Assembly: GCA_019746975.1 (NCBI GenBank)
Contig: JAIERK010000080.1
Location: 29,066 to 93,065 of the forward strand
Length of the DNA: 64,000 nucleotides
Direction of reading: 5' to 3'
Source of the DNA: Candidatus Obscuribacterales bacterium
GTDB taxonomy: Bacteria; Cyanobacteriota; Vampirovibrionia; Obscuribacterales; Obscuribacteraceae
A program made the translations under genes and the position numbers. The notes beneath the pieces are model-generated. The model was not told where the DNA came from. It saw only the letters and a list, made by a program, of their open reading frames with translations, and did not search any database. Position 1 is the first letter of the stretch. Each line of letters starts with the position of its first letter. Positions 47,520 to 57,596 of the stretch are shown here, piece by piece.

Positions 47520-48689
47520 ATGAACGAAGACCTGGAAGGTTTGTTCAACGAAGAGCAGGAGATTGCTCACTGGTTGGCATTTGACCAGATTCACGGAATA
47601 GGTGTGGGCTGCAAGAAGGTTCAACTGCTGTTCGAATATTTCGGCAGTCTGCGCGCCGCCTGGCAAGCCCGCCAGTCTCAGCTCGCCGATGTTCGCGGAA
47701 TTACCAGGGAGATGGCTTCTGCCATTGTCGAGAAGCGTCCATCAATCGATCCGGAAGGATTGCTGGAAACATGCAAGAAGGAGCGCGTCGAGGCATTGCC
47801 CTTCTTTCACCCGCTTTATCCATCGCTCTTGCGTGGTATCGATGATCCACCTCTTGTGTTGTACCTAAAGGGATTACTCGCGCCAGAGCATCTTCTCCAC
47901 TCGATCGCCGTGGTCGGTACCCGCAAGCCCACTGTCTATGGACGCGAGTGTGCCAAGGAGCTGGCTCGCGATTTGGCTACCAGTGGTGTCACGGTGGTTA
48001 GCGGTATGGCTGTCGGCGTAGATTCGCTGGCACACTGGGGCGCAATCGAGGCGGGTGGCAAGACTATTGCTGTCCTGGCTTGTGGCCCGGACATTTGTTA
48101 TCCGTCATCCAATCGACCTCTTTACGACAAGCTCATTAACGCCGGCCATGGAGCTGTCGTGTCTGAGTTTTTTCCCGGGACGAGACCAGAGCCATGGCGA
48201 TTTCCGGCTCGCAACCGAATTATCAGCGGGTTGTCTCGCGGAGTAGTGGTGGTCGAAGCTGGTGAGGAATCGGGTGCATTGATTACTGCCGAAATCGCGT
48301 TCAGCCAGGGGCATGCGACTTTCGCAATCCCAGGGCGAATAGACAGTCCAATGTCGATTGGATGCAATAAGCTGATCATGAAAAGCAAGGCCCAACTTAT
48401 CCGGAATGCTAATGACATCATGACGGAGCTTGAGTGGGCAACCGGTCCTCGACTCAATGAAGTGCCATGCGTTGTCCAATTGTTTGGCCGTGAGAAGGAA
48501 ATTTTTGACCTTATTTCCCCTGAGCTTATTCACTTCGATCAACTCTGTGAAAAGTCCGGAATGGCTCCAGGTGAGCTTTCTGCTACATTGACAATGCTAG
48601 AGTTGGCTGGCATTGTCGGAAGACAGCCGGGCGATTGGTATCAACGATCGAGCAATGCTACGGTGATGTCGGCCGGTCCTATCATTTAG
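47520..48689 (+). CDS. dprA: DNA processing protein DprA
   Basis: DprA protects incoming single-stranded DNA and loads RecA during natural transformation. The 389-residue protein shows an N-terminal helix-hairpin-helix-like part (GIGVGCKKVQLL), the Rossmann-like core (VVGTRKPTVYG, VVSGMAVGVDSLAH, FPARNRIISGLS, SGALITAEIA) and a winged-helix end (CEKSGMAPGELSATLTMLEL). A ribosome site GGTGGAG precedes the ATG. No other competence gene is in the window. Confidence 0.95.
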   Translation: MNEDLEGLFNEEQEIAHWLAFDQIHGIGVGCKKVQLLFEYFGSLRAAWQARQSQLADVRGITREMASAIVEKRPSIDPEGLLETCKKERVEALPFFHPLYPSLLRGIDDPPLVLYLKGLLAPEHLLHSIAVVGTRKPTVYGRECAKELARDLATSGVTVVSGMAVGVDSLAHWGAIEAGGKTIAVLACGPDICYPSSNRPLYDKLINAGHGAVVSEFFPGTRPEPWRFPARNRIISGLSRGVVVVEAGEESGALITAEIAFSQGHATFAIPGRIDSPMSIGCNKLIMKSKAQLIRNANDIMTELEWATGPRLNEVPCVVQLFGREKEIFDLISPELIHFDQLCEKSGMAPGELSATLTMLELAGIVGRQPGDWYQRSSNATVMSAGPII

Positions 48690-49136
48690 CGAGATTATGA
48701 TGTAACTCGATCAGGTCAAGAACGAGCTAGCGATAGCCATGGATTAAAGAGCACCGAGAGACAACTAACGAGTTTAGGTTGTCGTGAGTGGTTGATAAAA
48801 CCTTTCAATTTATACGTTTCGGTTTCCTCTTGTATTGTTTACTAATTTTGGGGAATACAATAAGAAGTGACTTGAGCTTAAGCTCCTCGTCTCCCTCTTA
48901 AGGTGTGCGTTCATTCGCCTTGTAAAGAGAGTCGGCGTTAAACTTAATCTCGGAGTACTCTGGCGAAACTGTCTGCCTGTAAGGCTTTTGCCATGATGGG
49001 GGCAGTCAGACAGTCCGATAAAGGCTTTCGATGGCGTTATTCGGGTGCGGAGCGGGTAATTAATTCGAGGGGAGTTATATTTTTTTTGGTGAATTGAGGA
49101 GCAGGTAAGGAGAGGACAGGGCGACCGAAGACCGCG
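48690..49136 (+). promoter_or_regulatory. 447-bp leader of the large kinase gene with an inverted repeat
   Basis: No gene is seen. A perfect 8-bp inverted repeat ACTGTCTG (48968-48975)/CAGACAGT (49007-49014) encloses smaller pairs such as GCCT/AGGC. Purine-rich stretches near 49097-49120 (GAGGAGCAGGTAAGGAG) look like ribosome-binding sequence but lie over 20 bp before the ATG. A structured transcript leader is possible. Confidence 0.45.
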
Positions 49137-52100
49137 ATGAAACTTTGCCTCAGATGCAATCAGTATTTCAACGATACCCTTGAAGTGTGTCCGAAGGATC
49201 AGGCTACTCTGGAGCCGGTCGGTAAGGATCCGCTAATCGGTGCGCTCATAGACGAGCGATACGTCATCGAGACGGTGCTCGGAAAAGGTTCGAGCGGAAT
49301 CGTATACAAAGCCTCCCGTCTGATGATGGGGGGCGAAGTGGCTGTCAAGGTTATTCACAGCTACCTGGGAGCAGATTCTGCTTCTCTCGATCGTCTGTTG
49401 CGTGAGCTGAAGGCTGCAGAACGGTTGCGTCATGCGCACATCATCACGGTCTGGGATTCCGGCACCACTGATGATGGTCAACCGTACCTCGTCATGGATT
49501 ACCTGGAAGGAATCACCCTCAGTCAGCTTATTACGCAGAAGGGGGCGCTGCCTCCGAAACGTGTGCTCAATGTCATGCGTCAGGTCGTTGAAGCGATGGC
49601 ACACGCACACGAGAACGGTCTGATCCATAGGGATATGAAACCGGAGAACGTAGTTCTCGAAGAAAGTGAAATTCGTGGTGACTATGCCAAGGTATTGGAT
49701 TTCGGAATTGCCGATACACCTCAAGAAAGCGCTGCCAGAGCCAAGTTTAATAGACCCAAAACGGTAGCCGGCAGTCCTGCTTACATGAGCCCGGAGCAGT
49801 GTCAGGGCTTTGAGCTGGACTACAGATCTGATCTCTATTCTCTCGGCGTCATTACCTTCGAGATGTTTACCGGGCGCAGACCATTTCTCGCCCATGACTT
49901 GATGAAGCTCATGTATATGACCGTGACCGAGCCACCACCCAAGATGGGACAGGTCAGGAAGGATTTGCAATTCCCTGACGCAGTCGAGGCCGTCGTAGCG
50001 CGGGCTCTGGGCAAATTGCCTGACGACAGGCAACCCACTGTTCGCGAATTCTGGCGCGAATTGGAAACTGCTTGCCAGGGGTTGGAGTTTGGTAAATTGG
50101 ACCGTCCGAAAACGCCAACTAGAGAACCGCAGAAGATTTCAGAGTTAGATATTGCACCGAACGAGAGATTGATTGACGAGGAGAAAGCTAGTCTGAAGAA
50201 GCTTGGCAATTTCGAACCAGGTCCGGAAGATATGCCGGAGCTCTACTTGCCTGAAGCATCTCAGGAAGTAGAAAAAACCGAAATTCCGAACCCAGGTTCG
50301 CCGCAACCAAAGCCTGGTTCGCCCCCGAATCCTATTTCTGGTACGGTCAAACAATTCCAGCCAAGCAGGATTGGCCCCGGTGCCAGCAAGCCCGGTGGAC
50401 CTCCGCGTCCGGTTGGTCCAGGTGGACTGCCTCCAGGACCCAAGCCTGGCATGCCGGGACCTCAAGGCGCCAAGCCGCCAGGTCCAGGTGGACCGTCCGG
50501 TCCGAAGCCTCCCATACCCGGCGCCCCAATCTCCCCGTCCACTGGTGGACCTCAAAGTCCAAAACCTGGTTTGCCAGGTGCGCCAACCGGTCCGAAACCG
50601 GCTCCACCTCCTGGTTCGCCACCTGGACCCGGTGGGTCCAGCCCAGGTGGTCCTCCGAAGGCACCGACCCCGCCGCCTCCTCCCGGGGCAAAACCCGCTC
50701 CTCCTCCCTTACCCGGCGCGCCGCCGTCCGCAGGTGGAAAAGCACCTCCCGCTCGTAGCGCACCGCCGCCTATGCCGACCAGCTCGGGTGGGGCTATGGG
50801 ATTCCAAACCGCTTCTTCAGCATCTCTGGATTCACTGCCATCAGGACAATTGCCGTTTCCAGATCGAACTATGAGTCGCTTGTCTGCACTGGTGAAACGT
50901 CCAGCTTCGGCAGCTCCGCCAGAAGAGTTCGACATGCCGGAATCAGATTTGCCATCGGCGCTGGAACACGGCGATACCGCACCTGAGCCGCTCAACGAAG
51001 AGCCACATTCCCCGAACAACAATAACTCCGGCGCCTCTGCGAAAGTACCGCAGGAATTGGCGCTAACTGCACCAGAACCTGTCAAGCCTGACCCAGAGCC
51101 TTCGCCAGGAGTCCCTGATTACCCGTCAGCCGCACCTCTAGCGAACAAAGGACCTGGACCGATTGGTGCAAAACCGGGCGGCGCACCGATTGGTGCAAAG
51201 CCAGGCGGAGGACCGATTGGGCAAAAAACAGGCGGTGCACCATTAGGGGCAAAACCAGGCGGCGCGCCTATGGGCGCGAAAACGGGTGGCGCACCTCTTG
51301 GAGCCAAGCCTGGATCCGCGCCCCTTGGAGCGAAACCAGGTGGCGCGCCTGCCGGCGCTAACTCTGGTGGTCCGACACAAGCAAAACCAGGAATCCCACC
51401 CGGCGCTAGAGTCGGTGGACCTGGAGTAGGACCTGGCGGAATGAAGCCTGGTGGACCGCAGGGCGCTAAGCCTGGAGGACCAGGACCTCAAGGTGCCAAA
51501 CCAGGAAGCCCGACGGGGGCGCCATCCGGAACTAAACCAGGAGGTGGACCCGGACCGCAAGGCGGCAAAACTGGCGTTAGCCCAGGCGGGATGAAGCCTC
51601 AAGCTGGTGGAGCACCACTAGGCGCCAAACCGGGACTCGGTCCTCAGGGTGGAAAGCCAGGAGCACCATTAGGTGCAAAACCGGCTGGTGCTGTCGGTCC
51701 GCAAGTTATGAAGCCTGGGGCTGCACCGCAAGGCGCGAAGCCTGGCGGCATGCCGGGACCTCAAGGGGCGAAGCCCGCTGGAGCTCTCGGTCCGCAGGGC
51801 GGTAAGCCGCTGTCAGCTGCTGGAAAAGCGCCGGTCAAGCCACCGAACCAGACCATGCACTTAAATACCAGTGACCTCGTCAAGCCCGAGCCGTTATCGA
51901 CGAAAGAATCTGAAAAAGCCTTACCCCTGATTGGTGACGAATTGACTCCTGCGCTTGCCAAAGCCGGAGCCACTTTCGTAGATCAAGATGAAGATCCGCA
52001 ATTCGGATCTCTGGACGGAAATCTTGCTGCCGATGGAGATGACAAACTCGCCAAAAAGCGTATGTCCAATCTCGACTGGGAAGACGAGATTGAAGCGCTC

Positions 52101-54788
52101 AAGACGGGAAGCGTAGAGCCAATCTCGGTTGAAAATCTCGATCGCGGTCAGCAGAATCAATGGCCACCTGGGGTGATGCCTCCATCTGCACCAAATGCGA
52201 TACCGCCAGGTATGCCTCAAGGACAGATGCCCGGGCAGATGAACAACTATCAACAGATGCAACAGAGCTGGCCGCCAGGCATGATTAATGCTCCTCCAGG
52301 CGCCAGTCAAGTTCCTGGTGCACCGATGATGCCGCCTTACGATCAATCGATGTCCTATCCACCTGGCATGTTGCCGTATAACGTGCCACCGGGCTATCCG
52401 CCTGGTTATCCACCGAATCAAGATCAGTCGGGCGCATATCAAATGATGCCGGGATACCAGATGCCTCCCGGTCAGATGTATCCGTATGGTGCTCCGGGCA
52501 TGCCTTATATGCAGCCTGGCATGCCAATGCCTGGAATGCCGATGGGTGGTATGCCACCTGGTGTGCCACCACAGGGCATGCCACCGCAGGGCATGCCACC
52601 GCAGGGAATGCCACCCGGTATGCTGGGTGCGTCGCAGTTTGGCTCACCTGGAATGACTCCTGATACCGCATCCGGCGCGCTCCCCACTCAGCAAGCTCCC
52701 GGTGGAGCGGTGGGTGACTCGCTTATGGACGATCTCAAGTCTGACTTCGGCGACACACCAACGCCTGGTGCGATTAGCAATCTACTTGAAGAGCCCGCTC
52801 CAGGCGGCTTGTTTGAAGACAACAAAGATACAGAGGATGTTTACGAGGAAGAGGCGCCTGAGGCATCACCTTCGACACCGACAGTGCCATCTCCGCCCGA
52901 ACCAGAGCTCGATGAAGCAGCCAAGCTGGCAGCGAAGAGCGCTGCCGAGGCTGAAGAGCTTGGCGATTCTTTGCTGGCATTGATTGACGCGACCGAAAAA
53001 GATCGAGGCACAAGTGGTCGTTCGATGGGGGCAGATCTGTTCAACGATCCTGAGCCGCCAAAAGATTCTCCCAAGAGTAGTGGCACCAGAGCGCTTGGAT
53101 CGTTACTGGGCGCGATGACGGCTGCTGACGACGATGATTTAGCTCCATCGAAGACAGACGACCCGATGGGCGGCAACGCCTTTGCCGCTGCAGTAGCTTC
53201 TTCAGCTTCAGTACCTTCATTGTCGGAGAAGGTCAAAAAGGATACTAGTGGATCCGCCTTCGGTCAGCTTCTCGCTGCGGTCAAGGAAGAGGATCCGGTG
53301 AAAGAGCCCGAGCCTGCTCAAGCCGACTCTTCTGGAGGTGGTCTTGGCGGACTAATCTCCACTGGTGCGATCTCAGATGCCCTCGATGCTCTGCTCGGTC
53401 CAGACGAGCCTGGTCTTCTTGGTGGTGGTGGTGGCGGCATCGGTTCGCCTCAAGCCGGCGGAGCCGGAATGAAAAACCCGTTTGCCGATGAAGACATCAA
53501 GAGCAGCCAGGTCGGCGGTATGGGCATGAACGAGGCCGCAGCCCGTCTTGCTGCCGCGATGGAAGACGACGACGAGAGCGGAACTCACGAAAATCCAGCG
53601 GCGTATGGCGGGGATAACTCTCCTAGCGTTGCCTCGAGTGCAAGACCGAATCCGGCCACCTCGACTTCTGATGCTTTGAGCAGACTCCTGGAGGCAGCCA
53701 GTAAGGCTCCTAGTAAAGCCTCACAGTCAGGTACTGCTGCCGCGATGAACGAGCTCGACAAGATGGCGGCTAGAGTCAATAAGCCACCCGCGAAGATAAG
53801 TCGTAAGTTGGCCGGTATGAAGTCTGCGGAGGCCGAAGCAGAAGCCTCGAAAGAACCGCAGGCGTTTGGTGGATTCGGTGGTGGCGCCTTTGGTGGCGAG
53901 CCCGAGCCCCAAGCGTTCGGCGGTATGCCAGACCCAATCCGGGCAAGTGGCATAGAGAGTACTAGCGGAACCGGAAGCAGCTACAGTCAAGATGCAGTCA
54001 ACGCACGCATTGCTGAGTTGAATCGTAAGTTAGAGCAAACAAGTGCCAATCGCGCCAACATGGAGTTGCCTCCCGCTCCAGCTCCAGAGCCTTCGGTCAT
54101 TAGCGAACCGATGAATCGACGCGATGTGGTCAACAGAATTATGGAAGAGGCGGCTATGCGACACCAATATGGTGCCGACTACCAACCGCCGGATCCCGGA
54201 CCGCCTGCCAGTAAGCCACATCAGAGCGGCTCTGACTTTGCTCCGAGCGACCTCGAGAAAGTAAACAGCAATAGGCTGGCGTCCATGGCTGACGCTGAGC
54301 AGCGCCGGAAGAAGTCGTCCAAGTCTCGTTCTCACAAGAGTCTGCCTCGTATTCCTGTTGTACCGATAGCGATTGGAGCCGTTGTGCTAGGCGTACTGGT
54401 GTTTGGAGTCGTTAACTTCGGCAACATCTCTACCGGCATCGGCAACATGATCAAAGGTATGACACCGGCAGAAAAGCCTGCCGACAAAGATGCGGTGCTT
54501 GTGACGACAGTCAATGATTTGATGAAGGCTGGAAAACTTAACGATGCTAGAAAAATGCTCGAGCAAGCCGAAGATGAACGCGGCTTGACACCAGAGCTGT
54601 TCGACAAGCTTGATAATGTTTACCTCTCCATCGCCAAGTATAAAAAGAATCAAGGTGCCACCAACGAAGCGGTGGAGATACTAAAGCTGGTAACATCTGA
54701 TTCAGCTAAATTCGCAGAGGCTCAGAAGCTTCTGAAACAGTATCAGAAGTCCGGCAAGAAGGGCTCCGCAAGGCGTAAGCGTAGGTAG
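49137..54788 (+). CDS. very large zinc-ribbon Ser/Thr kinase with Gly/Pro-rich spacer
   Basis: The 1883-residue protein begins with a short zinc-ribbon-like segment (MKLCLRCN..VCPKD), then a Hanks-type kinase (GKGSSGIVY, VAVKVI, D166 in HRDMKPENVV, DFGIAD, SPAYMSPEQ) to about residue 310. A spacer of over 1000 residues follows, rich in Pro/Gly/Ala/Lys/Met, with many copies of (A/G)KPGG and later PPGMP-type repeats. Near the end are a charged part, a transmembrane helix (about 1739-1760) and a TPR-like C-terminal tail. The kinase is probably cytoplasmic and the tail outside. The spacer could span the periplasm or act as a scaffold; its role is unknown. The next gene is a shorter paralogue. Confidence 0.85.
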   Translation: MKLCLRCNQYFNDTLEVCPKDQATLEPVGKDPLIGALIDERYVIETVLGKGSSGIVYKASRLMMGGEVAVKVIHSYLGADSASLDRLLRELKAAERLRHAHIITVWDSGTTDDGQPYLVMDYLEGITLSQLITQKGALPPKRVLNVMRQVVEAMAHAHENGLIHRDMKPENVVLEESEIRGDYAKVLDFGIADTPQESAARAKFNRPKTVAGSPAYMSPEQCQGFELDYRSDLYSLGVITFEMFTGRRPFLAHDLMKLMYMTVTEPPPKMGQVRKDLQFPDAVEAVVARALGKLPDDRQPTVREFWRELETACQGLEFGKLDRPKTPTREPQKISELDIAPNERLIDEEKASLKKLGNFEPGPEDMPELYLPEASQEVEKTEIPNPGSPQPKPGSPPNPISGTVKQFQPSRIGPGASKPGGPPRPVGPGGLPPGPKPGMPGPQGAKPPGPGGPSGPKPPIPGAPISPSTGGPQSPKPGLPGAPTGPKPAPPPGSPPGPGGSSPGGPPKAPTPPPPPGAKPAPPPLPGAPPSAGGKAPPARSAPPPMPTSSGGAMGFQTASSASLDSLPSGQLPFPDRTMSRLSALVKRPASAAPPEEFDMPESDLPSALEHGDTAPEPLNEEPHSPNNNNSGASAKVPQELALTAPEPVKPDPEPSPGVPDYPSAAPLANKGPGPIGAKPGGAPIGAKPGGGPIGQKTGGAPLGAKPGGAPMGAKTGGAPLGAKPGSAPLGAKPGGAPAGANSGGPTQAKPGIPPGARVGGPGVGPGGMKPGGPQGAKPGGPGPQGAKPGSPTGAPSGTKPGGGPGPQGGKTGVSPGGMKPQAGGAPLGAKPGLGPQGGKPGAPLGAKPAGAVGPQVMKPGAAPQGAKPGGMPGPQGAKPAGALGPQGGKPLSAAGKAPVKPPNQTMHLNTSDLVKPEPLSTKESEKALPLIGDELTPALAKAGATFVDQDEDPQFGSLDGNLAADGDDKLAKKRMSNLDWEDEIEALKTGSVEPISVENLDRGQQNQWPPGVMPPSAPNAIPPGMPQGQMPGQMNNYQQMQQSWPPGMINAPPGASQVPGAPMMPPYDQSMSYPPGMLPYNVPPGYPPGYPPNQDQSGAYQMMPGYQMPPGQMYPYGAPGMPYMQPGMPMPGMPMGGMPPGVPPQGMPPQGMPPQGMPPGMLGASQFGSPGMTPDTASGALPTQQAPGGAVGDSLMDDLKSDFGDTPTPGAISNLLEEPAPGGLFEDNKDTEDVYEEEAPEASPSTPTVPSPPEPELDEAAKLAAKSAAEAEELGDSLLALIDATEKDRGTSGRSMGADLFNDPEPPKDSPKSSGTRALGSLLGAMTAADDDDLAPSKTDDPMGGNAFAAAVASSASVPSLSEKVKKDTSGSAFGQLLAAVKEEDPVKEPEPAQADSSGGGLGGLISTGAISDALDALLGPDEPGLLGGGGGGIGSPQAGGAGMKNPFADEDIKSSQVGGMGMNEAAARLAAAMEDDDESGTHENPAAYGGDNSPSVASSARPNPATSTSDALSRLLEAASKAPSKASQSGTAAAMNELDKMAARVNKPPAKISRKLAGMKSAEAEAEASKEPQAFGGFGGGAFGGEPEPQAFGGMPDPIRASGIESTSGTGSSYSQDAVNARIAELNRKLEQTSANRANMELPPAPAPEPSVISEPMNRRDVVNRIMEEAAMRHQYGADYQPPDPGPPASKPHQSGSDFAPSDLEKVNSNRLASMADAEQRRKKSSKSRSHKSLPRIPVVPIAIGAVVLGVLVFGVVNFGNISTGIGNMIKGMTPAEKPADKDAVLVTTVNDLMKAGKLNDARKMLEQAEDERGLTPELFDKLDNVYLSIAKYKKNQGATNEAVEILKLVTSDSAKFAEAQKLLKQYQKSGKKGSARRKRR
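50300..52630 (+). repeat. Gly/Pro/Ala/Lys-rich coding repeats
   Basis: The DNA repeats short units such as GGCGCNAAACCAGGCGGC that encode AKPGG-type steps, followed by units encoding GMPP or PPGM steps. Copies differ at the third codon base, showing old repeats under protein-level constraint, with some near-identical neighbours (for example around 51160-51330 and 52560-52610). Confidence 0.7.
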
Positions 54789-54850
54789 AGTGGAGGCGTT
54801 TCGCGAAATTGTAGATTGCGATCCCGGGAACTAATTGTGATGGGCTGACT

Positions 54851-56377
54851 ATGAAGTTATGCGTCGAATGCAATATACACTTCAGTGAAGATCTGGATAG
54901 TTGTCCAAACGACGGAACACAGCTCATTGTAGTTGGCGATGATGCTCTTATTGGTCAGCTTGTAGGCGACAAGTACAGAATTTTATCCCATGCAGGCAAA
55001 GGCTCGATGGCGGTTGTCTATCGGGCAATTCAGGAATCAACCGGTCGTGAGATGGCTATTAAAATGCTGCACCAATTTTTGGGTGCAAAGGAAGAATCGG
55101 TAAAGCGATTTTTTCGCGAAGCTAAGGCCGTCAGCAGCTTGCACCACACGAACATAGTCAAACTCTATGACTTTGGTGTGATGCCTGATGGACAGCCTTA
55201 CATCGTCACCGAATTTCTAGACGGCATTACGCTCACTGAAATCTTGAGAGCCAGAGGTTTTCTTACAGCTAAAGAGGCTTTGCCGCTCTTCGAGCAGGTC
55301 TGCGCTGGTATCGCCGAGGCGCATCGCTTCAGGGTAATCCATCGAGATCTCAAGCCAGACAATATCGTCTGCCAACTGGTCGATTTGCACCTCCCATATG
55401 ACTCGCCTGATCTGATCAAGCGCAACAGTGTCAGAGTCGTAGATTTCGGCGTGGCGAAGATGTGGAGCGAGACTGGCGGATCTTCTGCCTCTCTCACACT
55501 CGAAGGGAAGGTCTGTGGCAGTCCTGCCTACATGAGCCCGGAGCAGTGTAAGGGATCTGATATCGATTATCGATCCGACATCTACTCTCTTGGAGTCGTA
55601 ATTTTCGAGACACTGACAGGTCAGCGGCCTTTTGCCGCCAATGATCTAATGGCTCTGATGCTCATGCACGTTAACAAGGAGGCACCGTCCATAGGGTCAG
55701 TGTTGCCTGATGTAACCTTCCCTCCGGCCTTGAGTAACGTAGTAATCAAGGCGCTCAACAAGGATGCGAAAGATCGTCAGCAGACAGCTGAGGAGCTCTG
55801 GGAAGAAATTGAATCGACCTGTCGTGGGAAAAAACGTCCTACGGCGGAAACCCCGGTCGACGAATGGAAATCATTTAACTCTGGAGTTCTGAAGGCCGCG
55901 CAGGCAAAAACAGATGCTCAACCTAGGCACCTATCTCTAGCCGACGGTATCGACTGGACGCGCACCACTTCAGAGATGGACGCGCTGAATTCCAAAAAGA
56001 AAAGGAAGCTCTGGACCATGGGTGCAAAGCCGCTGCAGACAACTGTTTTTCTTGGGGTAGTAATTATCTCTGTCTTGTCGCTCTTCAAGATGTCCATCTC
56101 CGTAGCGGATGCCAATACGGCCAAGAAGCTGATGGAATCAGGCAACTTCGCCGGAAGTATTCAGGTGTTCGAGATGCTGAAAACCAAGGGGCAACTTTCT
56201 AAGGAAAATTTAGAGCTGCTCAATGAGTCTTATTTTAAACTCGCTCAAGAAAAGCTGAAGAACAACACTGAGAAAGAAGCAGCAATAGCCTTGCTTGAAC
56301 ATATCGACGAAAAATCAAAGCGAAAGAAAGACGCCAAAGATTTGATCAAGAAAAGCAAGGCGAAGCCTCGGAAATAG
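54851..56377 (+). CDS. zinc-ribbon Ser/Thr kinase, paralogue of the preceding gene
   Basis: The 508-residue protein starts with MKLCVECNIHF..CPND, close to the upstream kinase. Kinase motifs are GKGSMAVVY, MAIKML, D166 in HRDLKPDNIV, DFGVAK and SPAYMSPEQ. A transmembrane helix (about 398-415) and a short helical extracytoplasmic tail follow. Both kinases place the catalytic aspartate at residue 166, so the ribbon and kinase parts are collinear, indicating duplication; this copy lacks the long spacer. It follows 62 bp after its paralogue and is likely co-transcribed. Confidence 0.85.
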   Translation: MKLCVECNIHFSEDLDSCPNDGTQLIVVGDDALIGQLVGDKYRILSHAGKGSMAVVYRAIQESTGREMAIKMLHQFLGAKEESVKRFFREAKAVSSLHHTNIVKLYDFGVMPDGQPYIVTEFLDGITLTEILRARGFLTAKEALPLFEQVCAGIAEAHRFRVIHRDLKPDNIVCQLVDLHLPYDSPDLIKRNSVRVVDFGVAKMWSETGGSSASLTLEGKVCGSPAYMSPEQCKGSDIDYRSDIYSLGVVIFETLTGQRPFAANDLMALMLMHVNKEAPSIGSVLPDVTFPPALSNVVIKALNKDAKDRQQTAEELWEEIESTCRGKKRPTAETPVDEWKSFNSGVLKAAQAKTDAQPRHLSLADGIDWTRTTSEMDALNSKKKRKLWTMGAKPLQTTVFLGVVIISVLSLFKMSISVADANTAKKLMESGNFAGSIQVFEMLKTKGQLSKENLELLNESYFKLAQEKLKNNTEKEAAIALLEHIDEKSKRKKDAKDLIKKSKAKPRK

Positions 56378-56491
56378 CGATTCTATTGATTTTGTTAAAC
56401 TTGGCTCTAGCAGCGCCGTGTGCTTGGATCTGATGTATCGGTAGTCACTGTATGTGGTGACGCAGTCTACCGAAGATCTACGAGTTTCCAG

Positions 56492-56618
56492 CGTTAGTTC
56501 GTTTGAGATTAAACGTTAGTTCGTTGGAACTGAAGCTTAGTTCGTAGAGATTGAAGCTCAGCTCGATGAGATTGAGCTCAAGTTCGTTGAGTGAACATTA
56601 GTTCTTTTCTGATTGAAC
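56492..56618. repeat. six degenerate 20-22 bp tandem repeats in a convergent gap
   Basis: Six consecutive units match a loose pattern near TTAGTTCGTTGAGATTGAA: 56492-56513, 56514-56535, 56536-56556, 56557-56576, 56577-56596 and 56597-56618. They lie between the second zinc-ribbon kinase and tatD. The period is close to two helical turns. No function is known. Confidence 0.8.
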
Positions 56619-56626
56619 AAACTATT

Positions 56627-57439
56627 CTACTTTTTTCCCAAGCTGAATAGAGTGGTGGCATTCTCAGTTGCTTGTGTGGCGACTTCGTCTAGGGAACTAT
56701 TTCGCAACGCTGCCAACTTCTCCGCCACCAACCAGACGAATGCAGGCTCGTTGCGACGTCCACGCATCTTCTGCGGCGCAAGGAATGGGCAGTCTGTCTC
56801 TACCAAGATTCGATCGCTCGGTACTAGGGGCGCAGCAGCCTGAATGCCCTTCGCATTTGGAAAGGTGACAATTCCCGAAAATGAGACATAAAATCCTAGC
56901 CTGGAAATCTCAGGGAGTACCTCCGGCCCGCCTGTAAAACAGTGGAAAACTCCCCGAACATCTCCCTTGCCTTCGGTCGTAAGAATTTCGAATACGTCCT
57001 CCCAGGCATCTCGGCAGTGCACTATGACTGGTTTGTCGTACTCGCGTGCCATTCTGACCTGTTCGCGAAATGCGCTGAGCTGAGATTCGCGATCGCTGTT
57101 GTTGTAGTGAAAATCTAAGCCACATTCACCTATTGCTACTACATCCAACTTTTCGACAGCGTCTTTGAGCCTGTCTTTCATATCAGCATCGAAATGCTTG
57201 GCTTCATGAGGATGTTGGCCTGCCGCTATCGAGATATTGCTGTGCCGAGACCTGATTTCTACAAGTTCGTTAATATCGTCCACAACCACAGCAGGGTTGA
57301 CCATGTGTTTTATCCCGCTTTCAAAGGCTCGGTCGATGACCTCAGTCTGGTCGTCCTTAAAAAATTCCTTCACCACATGAGCATGGCTGTCGATGATTCC
57401 AGCTGGGGAGCTTGGCAAATTGGTCTCTTTTGCGGTCAT
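56627..57439 (-). CDS. tatD: TatD-family metal-dependent hydrolase
   Basis: The 270-residue protein has the TatD signature: the metal-binding HxH (SHAHV), the conserved glutamate in GECGLDFHY, VIVHCRDAW, HCFTG and the late ETDCPFLAP. TatD-type enzymes are DNases (3'-5' exonuclease activity reported for E. coli TatD). It starts near the divergent gene at 57597 and faces the kinase operon across the tandem repeats. Confidence 0.92.
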   Translation of the reverse strand: MTAKETNLPSSPAGIIDSHAHVVKEFFKDDQTEVIDRAFESGIKHMVNPAVVVDDINELVEIRSRHSNISIAAGQHPHEAKHFDADMKDRLKDAVEKLDVVAIGECGLDFHYNNSDRESQLSAFREQVRMAREYDKPVIVHCRDAWEDVFEILTTEGKGDVRGVFHCFTGGPEVLPEISRLGFYVSFSGIVTFPNAKGIQAAAPLVPSDRILVETDCPFLAPQKMRGRRNEPAFVWLVAEKLAALRNSSLDEVATQATENATTLFSLGKK

Positions 57440-57596
57440 TGTTGTCTCTTGGCGAAAAAAGATGGGGGAAATGCGAATTTACTTTTTCAGAATTTTGAGT
57501 ACATTAGGATAATGAGGAAAGCTAATGACAAGCATAGCCCCAAAGGATTCCTCGATAATAGCCGCAAATGTCCCAGTATGTGCGAGAGACAGGTTG

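Noticed and set aside
50145..51602. Antisense and alternate frames within the giant kinase
   Set aside because: They stay open only because of the biased Gly/Pro codon repeats; no ribosome site or domain supports them.
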